DNA from: CAWJPY01 sp963844865
GTDB lineage: Bacteria; Acidobacteriota; Thermoanaerobaculia; Thermoanaerobaculales; Sulfomarinibacteraceae
Assembly (NCBI GenBank): GCA_963844865.1
Contig: CAWJPY010000005.1
Span: 496,001 to 560,000, forward strand
Reading direction: 5' to 3'
DNA length: 64,000 nt
The notes under the pieces: generated by a model
Databases searched by the model: none
The model's input: the letters and a program-made list of their open reading frames with translations, nothing else
What the model was told of the DNA's origin: nothing
Shown here: positions 43,954 to 53,355 of the stretch, in pieces
How the letters are laid out: each line of letters opens with the position of its first letter
How positions within the stretch are numbered: the first letter of the stretch is position 1
Translations under genes and position numbers: made by a program

Positions 43954-46140
43954 ATGTCAGACGAAACGAACAAATGCCCGGTGACGGGCGGACGACACTC
44001 CAGACCGATGACCAACCGAGACTGGTGGCCGGATCAGCTCAACCTCAAGATCCTCCACCAGAACCCGCCCGCGGGGGATCCCATGGGCGGAGACTTCAAC
44101 TACGCCGAGGAGTTCAAGAGCCTCGACCTCGCGGCCGTGAAGAAGGACCTCCACGAGCTGATGACCACGTCCCAGGACTGGTGGCCGGCAGACTACGGTC
44201 ACTACGGGGGACTGTTCATCCGGATGGCGTGGCACGCTGCCGGCACATACCGGATCAGCGACGGCCGGGGTGGCGCGTCCTCCGGCAACCAGCGTTTCGC
44301 GCCGCTCAACAGCTGGCCGGACAACGCCAACCTCGACAAGGCCCGGCGGCTGCTGTGGCCCATCAAGCAGAAGTACGGCCGCAAGATCTCGTGGGCCGAC
44401 CTCCTGGTCCTCGCCGGCAACTGCGCCCTGGAGTCCATGGGCTTCGAGACCTTCGGCTTCGGCGGCGGACGCGAGGACATCTGGGAGCCGGAGGAGGACG
44501 TCGACTGGGGAACCGAGAGCACGTGGCTCGGCGACGAGCGCTACCACGGCGATCGGGTGCTGGAGAACCCCTACGGCGCGGTGCAGATGGGCCTGATCTA
44601 CGTGAACCCGGAGGGGCCGAACGGCGAGCCCGATCCGGTCGCCTCGGGCCGTGACGTGCGGGAGACCTTCGCGCGGATGGCCATGAACGACTACGAGACC
44701 GTGGCGCTCACCGCCGGCGGCCACACCTTCGGCAAGTGCCATGGGGCGGCCCCCGCGGATCAGTACGTCGGTCGCGAGCCCGAGGGCGCTCCCCTCGAGG
44801 AGCAGGGCCTCGGCTGGAAGGGCAGCTTCGGCAGCGGCAAGGGGCATGACGCGATCACCAGCGGCCTCGAGGGGGCGTGGACCCCGAACCCGATCACGTG
44901 GGACATGGGCTACCTCGACACCCTCTTCGGCTACGAGTGGGAGCTGGTGAAGAGCCCTGCAGGCGCGTGGCAGTGGCAGGCGAAGGACGTCCCCGAAAAG
45001 GACATGGCCCCGGACGCGCATGACCCGTCGAAGAAGCACCCGCCCATGATGACCACGGCGGACATGTCGATGCGAATGGACCCGATCTACGAGCCCATCG
45101 CGCGGCACTTCCACGCCAATCCGGAGGAGTTCGCGGACGCCTTCGCCCGGGCGTGGTTCAAGCTCACCCACCGCGACATGGGACCCGTCTCCCGCTACCT
45201 GGGTCCGGAGGTTCCGAAGGAGGAGCTGATCTGGCAGGATCCCATCCCCGCAGTCGACCATGAGCTGATCGGAACGAAGGACATCACCGCGCTCAAGGGG
45301 AAGATCCTCGAGTCGGGGCTGTCGATCCCGCAACTCGTCTCGACCGCCTGGGCGGCGTCGTCGTCGTTTCGAAACTCCGACAAGCGCGGCGGGGCCAACG
45401 GCGCCCGTATCCGCCTCGCGCCCCAGAAGGACTGGGCGGTGAACCAGCCGGCCCAGCTGGCGGAGGTGCTCACCATCCTGGAGAAGATCCAGCAGGACTT
45501 CAACAGCTCTCAGTCCGGCAACAAAAAGATCTCCCTCGCCGACCTCATCGTCCTGGGGGGCTGCGCCGCCGTCGAGAAGGCCGCGCGCGACGCCGGTGTC
45601 AAGGTGGAGGTTCCCTTCGCTCCGGGGCGCACCGATGCATCCGAGGAGCAGACCGACGCCGACGCCTTCGCACCCCTCGAGCTCAAGGCGGACGGCTTCC
45701 GCAACTACCTCGCCGACGGCTTCAGCCGTCCGGCGGAGCACCTGCTCGTCGATCGCGCGCAGCTCCTGACGCTGACCGCGCCCGAGATGACGGTGCTCGT
45801 CGGTGGCCTGCGCGTCCTCGGCGCCAACCACGGCCAGTCCGAGCACGGGGTCTTCACCGATCGCCCCGGGGCCCTGACCAACGACTTCTTCGTCAACCTG
45901 CTCGACATGGGCACGGAGTGGAAGCCGTCGGGCACCGAGGGCGTGTACGAGGGGACCGATCGCGCCACCGGCGACCTCAGGTGGACCGGCACCCGCGTGG
46001 ACCTGGTCTTCGGTTCCAACTCCCAGCTCCGAGCCCTCGCCGAGGTCTACGCGTGTGACGACTCGAAGGAGAAGTTCGTGAAGGACTTCGTGGCGGCGTG
46101 GGACAAGGTCATGAACCTGGACCGCTTCGACCTGGCGTGA
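43954..46140 (+). CDS. katG: bifunctional catalase-peroxidase
   Basis: A 728-residue catalase-peroxidase, the usual length, detoxifying hydrogen peroxide in the cytoplasm. The distal haem pocket is in FIRMAWHAAGTYR (catalytic Arg, Trp and His); proximal histidine is in TAGGHTFGKCHG. The tyrosine of QMGLIYVNPEG and the methionine of RETFARMAMNDYE are positioned to form the Met-Tyr-Trp adduct needed for catalase activity. The C-terminal half repeats the fold without haem ligands. The ATG at 43954 has GAGGAG seven bases upstream; it begins 11 bases after the fur stop, so the two genes are one operon. No abnormality seen. Confidence 0.98.
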   Translation: MSDETNKCPVTGGRHSRPMTNRDWWPDQLNLKILHQNPPAGDPMGGDFNYAEEFKSLDLAAVKKDLHELMTTSQDWWPADYGHYGGLFIRMAWHAAGTYRISDGRGGASSGNQRFAPLNSWPDNANLDKARRLLWPIKQKYGRKISWADLLVLAGNCALESMGFETFGFGGGREDIWEPEEDVDWGTESTWLGDERYHGDRVLENPYGAVQMGLIYVNPEGPNGEPDPVASGRDVRETFARMAMNDYETVALTAGGHTFGKCHGAAPADQYVGREPEGAPLEEQGLGWKGSFGSGKGHDAITSGLEGAWTPNPITWDMGYLDTLFGYEWELVKSPAGAWQWQAKDVPEKDMAPDAHDPSKKHPPMMTTADMSMRMDPIYEPIARHFHANPEEFADAFARAWFKLTHRDMGPVSRYLGPEVPKEELIWQDPIPAVDHELIGTKDITALKGKILESGLSIPQLVSTAWAASSSFRNSDKRGGANGARIRLAPQKDWAVNQPAQLAEVLTILEKIQQDFNSSQSGNKKISLADLIVLGGCAAVEKAARDAGVKVEVPFAPGRTDASEEQTDADAFAPLELKADGFRNYLADGFSRPAEHLLVDRAQLLTLTAPEMTVLVGGLRVLGANHGQSEHGVFTDRPGALTNDFFVNLLDMGTEWKPSGTEGVYEGTDRATGDLRWTGTRVDLVFGSNSQLRALAEVYACDDSKEKFVKDFVAAWDKVMNLDRFDLA

Positions 46141-46163
46141 TCCCCGTCAATTGACAACTGGAT

Positions 46164-46191
46164 GGGCCCCGGCGACCACTCGCCGGGGCCC
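46164..46191 (+). terminator. katG terminator hairpin
   Basis: A perfect 11-bp stem GGGCCCCGGCG (46164-46174) with CGCCGGGGCCC (46181-46191) and a six-base loop, 23 bases after the katG stop. The T tract is poor (CCTCGCTTC), but stem strength and placement make it the operon end. Confidence 0.75.
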
Positions 46192-46589
46192 CCTCGCTTC
46201 CGCGTATGCGCCTTCCCCTGCGGTGCCGTCCCCGCACCGGGAACGGCACATCTCTCGAGGGATCACGGCGCCCTGTCCTCGTCCTCTGAGAGGCACGCCG
46301 CGGGACCGCGTGGACCCATGCTCGTTGCAGCACCGCTCTCCTGCTGGATTCGATGCCCCCCGAGATCCCGTCGTGATCCGTCGCTCCGGCAGCACCCACG
46401 ACGCCACAACAGGACGACGCGCGGCACCTTGGTGGTATCGTGTGCTGTGTCCAGAGCGCACAGCAGAACGAGGACAGCCCGTGTCGCCCTGCAGGGCCAG
46501 CTTGGGTGCGTGATCCTGTTGGGTCAGAGTGGTGGACGTCAAGCATGCACGGCAGGGATCTCAGTGCTGCGTCCCCCGACGTGCCATGG
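46192..46589. other. intergenic, no feature identified
   Basis: About 400 bases after the katG terminator with no convincing gene, hairpin or repeat. Confidence 0.35.
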
Positions 46590-47063
46590 ATGAGGCGGAG
46601 AGATTGGGCCCAGGGTACGATTCGCGGCCACGCCGGGGGCAGGGCAGCCGTGCTGTGGGTGATGGCCATCCTCTGGAACGGCTCCATGTGGGTGCTTGTC
46701 GGGGCACTCCGGGACGTCCCCGAGAGAACCGAGATGTTCAAGGTGGCCATGCTCTTCGCCGCGCTCGGGCTGTGCCTCATCGGAGCCGCCGTCTTCAGCA
46801 GCCTCGCCTGGTTCCGCTTCGGATCCTCGGTGCTTGAGCTCGCGGCCATCCCGGGGACCATCGGCGGCACGCTGCAGGGCCGGATCCGGACCCGCCTCCG
46901 CAGCCGCCCGCTCGGGCCCGTCCAGCTCACTCTGTGCTGCGTCCGTCGTCGCGTGTCGAGGCGCGAGGACCGCCATGGGTCCCGACCCACCCGCGGATGT
47001 GTGAGCCGGTCGCACCCGACGCTCGCCGCTGTGGGACCTGCCGCGAGCCGGCGGATCGGATGA
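46590..47063 (+). pseudogene. 5' remnant of a membrane protein gene (DUF3592-like)
   Basis: The first 110 residues look real: a membrane helix (AAVLWVMAILWNGSMWVLVGAL), a second helix (MLFAALGLCLIGAAVFSSLAW), then SVLELAAIPGTIGGTLQGRIRTRLR and GPVQLTLCCVRRRVS, the layout of a DUF3592-like two-helix protein with an extracytoplasmic beta domain. The sequence then becomes arginine- and proline-rich and loses similarity, so the gene appears truncated. The start at 46590 is a guess. No function proposed. Confidence 0.4.
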
Positions 47064-47262
47064 GCGCGTGACCCGAGCCGCCGCGACCCCCGATGCGGCC
47101 GATCGGCCGCGACACGAACCGGCGGCAGCGCCGCGCCGGTTTGATTCCGGCCACGGGCTCCAATACGATCGCCCGCCAGGAACGGAAGAGTCCGGGAAAC
47201 ACACAATCGGTTGAGGACACGAGACGCTCGGAGGCCGGCACACGAGCCAGGGAGGAACCTTC

Positions 47263-48363
47263 GTGAAGCAACGAATCACCATCGCGGAACGCGCCGGCCG
47301 TCGTTGTCCGGGCCTGCCGACGCTCGTTCTTCTCGCGGCCATGGTGCCGGTTGCGCAGGTGGGGGTCGCCGCACAATCTGTCACGCCCCCGGCACTGACG
47401 TACTCCGGCGAGTCGAAGAGCCTGGTCCCCCTGACCGGGACCCACGACGTGCAGACGGTCGTGGCGGAGAGGTGGCTCAAGGTCACGGACGAACCGGTGG
47501 GCCCGGAAGGGTTGATCTTCGATCGCGACCGCAACCTCTTCCTGGTCATCGTGGGCAGCGGCAGCGTGCTCAAGTCTGCTCCCCCGTACGACGAGCTGAC
47601 GACCGTGTATGGGCCCTCCACGAGCCGATTCGGCACGGTGAAGATCCACAAGGATGGGAGGCTGTTCCTCTGCGACCTCGGCGAACAACAAGGGTATGGC
47701 GGCGACACCACGGGGCGGATCATCGCCATGCAGCCCGACGGCTCCGACGTCGAGGTCATCGTGCCCCCCGGCCGCTACACCCCAGACGACATGGTGTTCG
47801 ACGATGCGGGCGGGTTCTACTTCACGGACTTCAAGGACTACACGGACGTCGACAACACCGCGGACGGCGGCGTCTACTACGTGTCTCCCGACTTCAAGAC
47901 GATCACCCCCGTGCTGAAGAACCTGGCTTCGCCCAACGGGATCGCGCTGAGCAGGAACGGGAAGACCCTGTGGGTCACCGAGACCTTCCACCAGCAGCTC
48001 CACCGACTCGCCCTGGGCGCCGACGGCATCACCCTGAGCATGTACGGTCACCTGATTCCGTATCGTTTCAACGGCTTCGGCGGACCCGACTCGGCCATGA
48101 TCGACAACGACGACAACGTCTACGTTGCGTGCTTCGGCGCAGGGAAGGTCATGGTCTTCAACGTGCTCGGCAACCTCATCGGGCAGGTGCTGATCCCGGG
48201 CAGGGAGGGCGGCTCCATGCTGGCCACCACGACGATGGCCATCGTCCCGGGGACGAACGACCTGATCATCGGCAGCGGCGACCTCGCCGGTCGCGGCGCC
48301 TGGTTGTTCAAGGCCAGGACCTTCGCCGGGTCCTGGGACGGCGCGTACCAGTTCCAGCAGTAG
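47263..48363 (+). CDS. secreted SMP-30/gluconolactonase-like beta-propeller protein
   Basis: A 366-residue exported six-bladed propeller. Signal peptide (LPTLVLLAAMVPVAQVGVAA), then blades with GPEGLIFDRDRNLFLVIV, GTVKIHKDGRLFLCDLGE, YTPDDMVFDDAGGFYFTDF, LASPNGIALSRNGKTLWVTE and PDSAMIDNDDNVYVACFGAGK. The acidic and asparagine residues in GPEG, SPNG and DSAMID match the divalent metal site of SMP-30/Drp35 lactonases, so a periplasmic lactone hydrolase is a reasonable guess. Substrate not known. A GGAGG-type site lies about ten bases before the ATG. Alone on its strand. Confidence 0.88.
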   Translation: MKQRITIAERAGRRCPGLPTLVLLAAMVPVAQVGVAAQSVTPPALTYSGESKSLVPLTGTHDVQTVVAERWLKVTDEPVGPEGLIFDRDRNLFLVIVGSGSVLKSAPPYDELTTVYGPSTSRFGTVKIHKDGRLFLCDLGEQQGYGGDTTGRIIAMQPDGSDVEVIVPPGRYTPDDMVFDDAGGFYFTDFKDYTDVDNTADGGVYYVSPDFKTITPVLKNLASPNGIALSRNGKTLWVTETFHQQLHRLALGADGITLSMYGHLIPYRFNGFGGPDSAMIDNDDNVYVACFGAGKVMVFNVLGNLIGQVLIPGREGGSMLATTTMAIVPGTNDLIIGSGDLAGRGAWLFKARTFAGSWDGAYQFQQ

Positions 48364-48507
48364 GCCGCGGCGGCCAGCCCTCCCGTCAGGCGGGTGGGTC
48401 GGGGTCCCCGTGAGCACCTTGGCGTAAGACCGTCGACGGCGGCAGCGATCAGAGGCGACGATCAGCGCTCGGCGACCACGTCCACGGCGCGCGCGACCGG
48501 CCCGCGC

Positions 48508-49100
48508 TCACCGGAACCCGAACACCGGCGGGAAGACCACGACCACCACCCACGCCCACAGTGCGTAGACGGGGAGGCAGGCCGTCTGCCATCGCTCCAG
48601 CGGCGCGAACGCGACCCGCCGGGCGAGGAATCGCCCGCAGAGCACGGCCGACCAGGCGAGATTCACCAGGAGGGCGAGGTTCTCGCCCAGGGCCGCGACC
48701 TTGTTGGGGCTGAAGCCGAACTCGGAGATCCGGGCGGCGATGGCCCACAGGGCGACGGCGTCCACGAGCAGGGCGCACACAATGAGGAGGAGCTGCAGGC
48801 CGTCGAAGATCCCCGGCTCCTTCTCGGGGCCCCGGGCCGAGATGGCGTACAGGATCAGGCCCACCACCACGACGAGCAGCAGGTCGAAGCCGATGAGCAC
48901 GTCCCGCTCCGCGGCCACACCGCTCCCCGTCCAGGCGGTGGCAACCAGGAACGCCAGCAGCACGAGGGTGAAGAGGGGGGTGAAGAGGGTCATGAGAACC
49001 GGCGCCGTGTTCTCGACCACGCTCTGCTTGGCCTCCACCAGCCAGGCGGCGGCGGTGGTATGGGCGCCGATGACCCGCGACCGCGGCGCCGGGCTGAGAG
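48508..49100 (-). pseudogene. 3' part of a multi-spanning membrane protein gene
   Basis: Residues that look genuine run from AKQSVVENTAPVLMTLFTPL to the end (WVVVVVFPPVFGFR), with five helices including LLLVVVVGLILYAISA and LLIVCALLVDAVALWAIAA, and RISEFGFSPNKVAALGENLA, a segment found in long DUF4153-like permease proteins. Those proteins are usually more than twice this length; the 5' half is missing and the sequence upstream is arginine-rich without similarity. I place the remnant boundary near 49100; the open frame itself begins at 49224. Either truncated or broken by an undetected shift. Confidence 0.5.
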
Positions 49101-49247
49101 AGAATGGTAGGAAGCGTCGCACGGCCCGCGGTTGGGGCCTCGGGCCGGACCAGTTGGCCGCGGAACGTGGCAGGTGACAGCCGAGCCGGCGCATCGATGG
49201 CGGACCTGTACACTTGAGAGGCAAGACAGAGCCTGCGAGAGCGACAC

Positions 49248-51383
49248 ATGGCGAACAGTCAAGATCCGAGAGCCCATCGCGTCGTGCTCGTCGTCGACGA
49301 CGACACGACGGTGCTCCAGTTGATGCGAGAGTCCCTCGGGGACGCCGGCGTCAGCGTCGAGCAAGTCAGCACCCACAGCCAAGCACTGGAGGCATTCGCA
49401 CGTCTCCAACCCGACGTGGTCCTCATCAGCGGGCTCGGGAATGGCACCGATGCCTTCGGGCTCTGCTCGAGCCTGCGAGAGCGGCCCGGCGGCGACGGTG
49501 CGACCATCGTGATGCTCACGAGCGCCGACGACGTCGAATCCATCCGTCGCGCCTATGACGTGGGCGCGACCGACTTCATCACCACGCCCGTCAATGGTCC
49601 GGTCCTGACCCACCGGGTGCTCCACCTGCTGCGGTCCCGGCAGGCCCTCCTTGCGCTGCGCGACAGCGAGGACCGTCTGACCCGGGTGCAGCGCGCCGCC
49701 CGCATCGGGAGCTGGGACTGGGACATCGAGACCAACCGCCTGCATCTTTCCGAGGAGGCGTGCCGGATCTACGGCCTGCCTCCCCACGAGGCGGACATCG
49801 TCCGCGACAGGTTCCTGAAGCTGCTCCACCCGGCGGACTACCAGAGGGTCGCCGGCACCGTCGCCCAGGCCCTGCGCGACAACCAGGCCTACAGCATCGA
49901 CTACCGGATCACCCGCCCGGACGGACGGGAGTGCTTCGTGCACGACCTGGCCGAGCCGGTGGCGGACGACGCGGGACGGCCCATCCGGGTGCGCGGCACC
50001 GTGCAGGACATCTCCGAGCGCGAGAGGGCGGAGTCGCAGATACGGATGCTCGCCTACCACGATGCCCTGACCGGACTGCCCAACCGGGAACGATTCAAGG
50101 AACAGGCGGTCGATGCGATATCGGCCGCTCGCCGCGTCGGCACCAAGATGGCGCTGATCTACCTGGACCTGGATCACTTCAAGCGGATCAACGACACCCT
50201 CGGCCACACCGCGGGCGACACCGTCCTGAGAGGCGTCGCCAAAGCCCTGACCCGGATCGTTCGAGGTACGGACATCGTGGCCAAGGTGGACGCCGAGACC
50301 TCGGTCTCGACGTCGCTGGCGCGGCTCGGTGGCGACGAGTTCACCATCATGCTCACCGGGCTCAGCCGGACCGACGCTGCGGCCAGAGTGGCGAAACGGA
50401 TCAAGGACGCGCTGTCCCGGCCGCTCACGATCCACGACCGGGAGTACGTGGTGACCGGCAGCATGGGGATCGCGACGTTCCCGGATGACGGGAAGGACGT
50501 CGACGGACTCCTCAGAAACGCGGACATCGCCATGTATGCCGCCAAGGAGGATGGCAGGAACACCTACAGGTTCTTCTCCAAGGAGATGAACGCCCGCATG
50601 CTGGATCGGCTCGCCCTGGAGTCCGATCTCAGGACGGCCCTGGACCGAGAACAGCTGGTGCTGCACTTCCAGCCCCTGGTCGAGGCCGTGACGCGCAAGG
50701 TGGTCGGCCTCGAGGCGCTCGTTCGTTGGCAGCACCCGGAGAGAGGGCTGATCCCTCCGTTGGCGTTCATCGGCATCGCGGAGGAGACCGGGCTGATCGT
50801 TCCCCTGGGTGAATGGGTGATCGTGAAAGCCTGTGAGCAGGCGAAGGCGTGGCAGGACGCTGGACTCCCACCGGTGCGCGTGTCCGTGAACATCACCAGT
50901 CAGCAGCTTTCACAGAATGATCTGGTCGCCACCGTGCGCCGGGCCCTGGACGCCACATCCCTGGCCGGCCAGTATCTCGAGTTCGAGATCACCGAGGGCA
51001 CGCTGACGCGTGACGTGAACGAGACCAGGCGGACGCTCCGCGAGCTCAAGGAGGTCGGACTGACCCTGTCGGTGGACGACTTCGGAACCGGTTACTCCTC
51101 GATGGCCTACCTGAAGCGGTTCCCGCTGGACGCCCTGAAGATCGATCGTTCCTTCATCAGCGACCTCGGCGTCGACACGAACAACGCAGCCATCACCAGG
51201 GCCGTGATCGCCCTCGCCAAGGCCCTCGACCTGGCCACCGTGGCAGAGGGTGTGGAGCTGGAGGAGCAGCTCTCCTTCCTGGTCGACGAGGGCTGCGACC
51301 TGATCCAGGGATACCTCATCAGCCGGCCGATGCCCGCAGACAAGATCACCGAGTTCCTCACCCATCGGAAACCGGCCACCTAG
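49248..51383 (+). CDS. REC-PAS-GGDEF-EAL cyclic-di-GMP protein with degenerate receiver
   Basis: A 711-residue signalling protein. Receiver domain at about 12-128 with the DDD acidic cluster (LVVDDDTTVL) but LISGLGNGTDAF where the phospho-accepting aspartate is expected, so phosphorylation is unlikely. A PAS domain (about 140-262; WDIETNRLHLSEEACRIYGL) precedes GGDEF (about 270-445; ARLGGDEFTIML intact) and EAL (about 455-705; GLEALVRW, SVDDFGTGYSS, KIDRSFISDLG intact). It could both make and degrade cyclic-di-GMP. The ATG at 49248 follows a GAGAGCGAC stretch, a weak ribosome site. No partner kinase nearby. Confidence 0.95.
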   Translation: MANSQDPRAHRVVLVVDDDTTVLQLMRESLGDAGVSVEQVSTHSQALEAFARLQPDVVLISGLGNGTDAFGLCSSLRERPGGDGATIVMLTSADDVESIRRAYDVGATDFITTPVNGPVLTHRVLHLLRSRQALLALRDSEDRLTRVQRAARIGSWDWDIETNRLHLSEEACRIYGLPPHEADIVRDRFLKLLHPADYQRVAGTVAQALRDNQAYSIDYRITRPDGRECFVHDLAEPVADDAGRPIRVRGTVQDISERERAESQIRMLAYHDALTGLPNRERFKEQAVDAISAARRVGTKMALIYLDLDHFKRINDTLGHTAGDTVLRGVAKALTRIVRGTDIVAKVDAETSVSTSLARLGGDEFTIMLTGLSRTDAAARVAKRIKDALSRPLTIHDREYVVTGSMGIATFPDDGKDVDGLLRNADIAMYAAKEDGRNTYRFFSKEMNARMLDRLALESDLRTALDREQLVLHFQPLVEAVTRKVVGLEALVRWQHPERGLIPPLAFIGIAEETGLIVPLGEWVIVKACEQAKAWQDAGLPPVRVSVNITSQQLSQNDLVATVRRALDATSLAGQYLEFEITEGTLTRDVNETRRTLRELKEVGLTLSVDDFGTGYSSMAYLKRFPLDALKIDRSFISDLGVDTNNAAITRAVIALAKALDLATVAEGVELEEQLSFLVDEGCDLIQGYLISRPMPADKITEFLTHRKPAT

Positions 51384-51476
51384 ATCCGTGCACGACGAAG
51401 CGACGCCAGCAGTGTCCGCCCTGTGTGGTGCCCCCACGACGCAGGAGCGGCACGCGAACATGGGTAGGATGGCGCC

Positions 51477-51860
51477 ATGACCTTGCATCGCGCCGCACGG
51501 GGCCTCGCGGTGGTCATCACCTGCTTCCTGCTGAGTGCATGCTTCGAGGAGCCGGTCTGGGATCACCTCCACCTCCACCTCGCCGCCGGGGCGGTGGTGG
51601 TGGTCTGGACCCAGGAGATTGCCGCGCCGGGCCGGGCGCAGGGCAACCCTGCCCTCGCTCGTCGCATGGAGGCCAGCCGCGACGCCCTCGCCCGCGGTCT
51701 GGCGCCCGCCAGCGGCTGCTCCAGGACGGGCCCAGCCGCCAGAAGGCCGCTCCATCCTGCGCGGGCGCAGCGCTCAACGCTGTCAATGAATGCGGATGCC
51801 GTCGCTGTCCGCTGCCGCTGGCCTCATCCTATGGGACGTGGACGCGCACAGCCTGATTGA
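51477..51860 (+). CDS. short lipoprotein, probably truncated
   Basis: A 127-residue product whose first half is convincing: a lipoprotein signal (GLAVVITCFLLSACFEEPVW, lipobox LLSAC with the cysteine near residue 22), then HLHLHLAAGAVVVVWTQEIA and ARRMEASRDALARG. The second half (CSRTGPAARRPLHPARAQRS) is low complexity and probably out of frame. It resembles small CFEEP-type lipoproteins of unknown function that are usually over 250 residues, so the gene may be truncated or frameshifted. It converges on the sulfatase-TPR gene. Confidence 0.5.
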   Translation: MTLHRAARGLAVVITCFLLSACFEEPVWDHLHLHLAAGAVVVVWTQEIAAPGRAQGNPALARRMEASRDALARGLAPASGCSRTGPAARRPLHPARAQRSTLSMNADAVAVRCRWPHPMGRGRAQPD

Positions 51861-51882
51861 AGCGGGCACTCGGGTCGTGGAG

Positions 51883-53355
51883 CTAGGCGCCCGGTTCCGA
51901 CGCGGCGGAGCCACCCATCAGCGCCCGCAGCCCGGGGTCCCGCGCCGCCGCCTGGCGCGCCTTGTCGCCACCGAGCGTCAGCGCCCGGTCGAGGGCGCCC
52001 TGCGCCGCCTTGCGGTCACCCAGCTTGAGCTCGAGACGAGCCACCTGCAGGAGGGCGCCGGGGTTGCTCCCGCCCATTCTCCGCCACTGCTCCAGGGCCT
52101 CTCGCGGCCTGCCGAGCTGCTCCAGAATGCGGCCCCGCATCACCGCCGCCTGGACCAGGTCGGGGCGCGCCCGGAGCGCCTCCTCCACGAGGGGCAGCGC
52201 CTGCTCGGGGTGTCCCCCCTGGGCGAGCAAGGCGCCCAGGTTGTAAGTGGCCTCGACGTTGTCGGGATCGAGCTGGTGCGCCTTGGCGACGCAGCGGATC
52301 GCCTCCCGCTGGTTACCGGTCTTGGACAGCAGCGACCCGAGGTTGTTCCACGTCATGGAGTGCTCGGGATCCAGCTTGATCGCCTGCTGATACAGCGCGA
52401 GGGCCGCCCGTTGGTCGCCCATGCGCTCGCTCACGACCGCCAGGTTGTAGGTGACGGCGTGGCTCGTGGGGTCCTTGCGGTGGTAGGTCGCCAAAAGGTC
52501 GCGCGCCTCGGTGAGCTTGCCGGCCCGGTTGAGGCAGTTACCGAGGCCCGACGCCGCGAGGGAGGAGTTCACATCCAGCTCCAGCGCCTTGCGGAACCAG
52601 CTCTCCGCCGTCTGGAAGTCGTCGCGGTCGAGGCAGAGGTCTCCCAGCACGGTGTAGGCCTCGACGTTCTCGGGCTGGATGGCCAGCAGCCTCTGCACGG
52701 CGGCCTCGCCCTCCTGCCAGCGGCCGAGCTTGGAGAGTGCCTTGGCGGCGCCCAGATATGCGGCGTCGCGGTGGGGGTCGAGCTCCATCATTCGCTGGTA
52801 CACCCCCAAAGCCCTTCCGTACTCCTCGAGGTGCATGAGCACGGTGGCCAGCGAGCCCATGGCCACGACGTTGCCCGGGTCCTCCTCGAGCAGGCTCTCG
52901 GCGGCCCTCCGCGCCTCGTCGTAGCGCTGATCGCGGATGAGGCTCTGGGCGGCCTGGAAGCGCTCCCAGAACTGGATGCGGTCCTTGGGGTCCGGGAGCT
53001 CCCCCTCGGCGGCGCTCGCCGCGCCCCACGTGTAGCCCAGCGCCGCCAACTTGCGCCGCGTCTCCTGGTCGAGCTCCCCCTGCTGCTGCTCACCGTGCGT
53101 GAAGGGATCGGCCGCCACGATCGAGCTCAGCTGCGCCATCAGCTCGCGGTCCCGCGCCGGCATCTCCCCCGCACCGTCCGTCAGATTGCGGCTCTCGCCC
53201 GGGTCGGCGGCGAGGTCGTAGGCTTCGGGCCGCGGCGCGAGGATCACCTTGTGGGTGGCGTCCCGCATGCCGCGCAGCTCGGACCAGCCGAAGTTGAGAC
53301 GCGGGACGAACGTCTCCAGGTAGACGGTGCGCTGGTCCGGGTGACCCTCTCCACA
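51883..53355 (-). CDS. sulfatase-like hydrolase with TPR tail, C-terminal fragment
   Basis: Continues the sulfatase of 53090-54295 in a second frame, from about 53355 (EGHPDQRTVYLETFVPRLNF). It contains the last part of the alkaline-phosphatase fold (LRGMRDATHKVILAPRPEAY and PGESRNLTDG) and then about 380 residues of tetratricopeptide repeats (LATVLMHLEEYGRALGVYQR; NNLGSLLSKTGNQREAIRCV). The complete protein would be about 805 residues, a fusion commonly seen in Acidobacteriota. The join sits at 53341-53356, where VPVW is followed by one base too many for the original frame. Confidence 0.85.
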   Translation of the reverse strand, partial: CGEGHPDQRTVYLETFVPRLNFGWSELRGMRDATHKVILAPRPEAYDLAADPGESRNLTDGAGEMPARDRELMAQLSSIVAADPFTHGEQQQGELDQETRRKLAALGYTWGAASAAEGELPDPKDRIQFWERFQAAQSLIRDQRYDEARRAAESLLEEDPGNVVAMGSLATVLMHLEEYGRALGVYQRMMELDPHRDAAYLGAAKALSKLGRWQEGEAAVQRLLAIQPENVEAYTVLGDLCLDRDDFQTAESWFRKALELDVNSSLAASGLGNCLNRAGKLTEARDLLATYHRKDPTSHAVTYNLAVVSERMGDQRAALALYQQAIKLDPEHSMTWNNLGSLLSKTGNQREAIRCVAKAHQLDPDNVEATYNLGALLAQGGHPEQALPLVEEALRARPDLVQAAVMRGRILEQLGRPREALEQWRRMGGSNPGALLQVARLELKLGDRKAAQGALDRALTLGGDKARQAAARDPGLRALMGGSAASEPGA

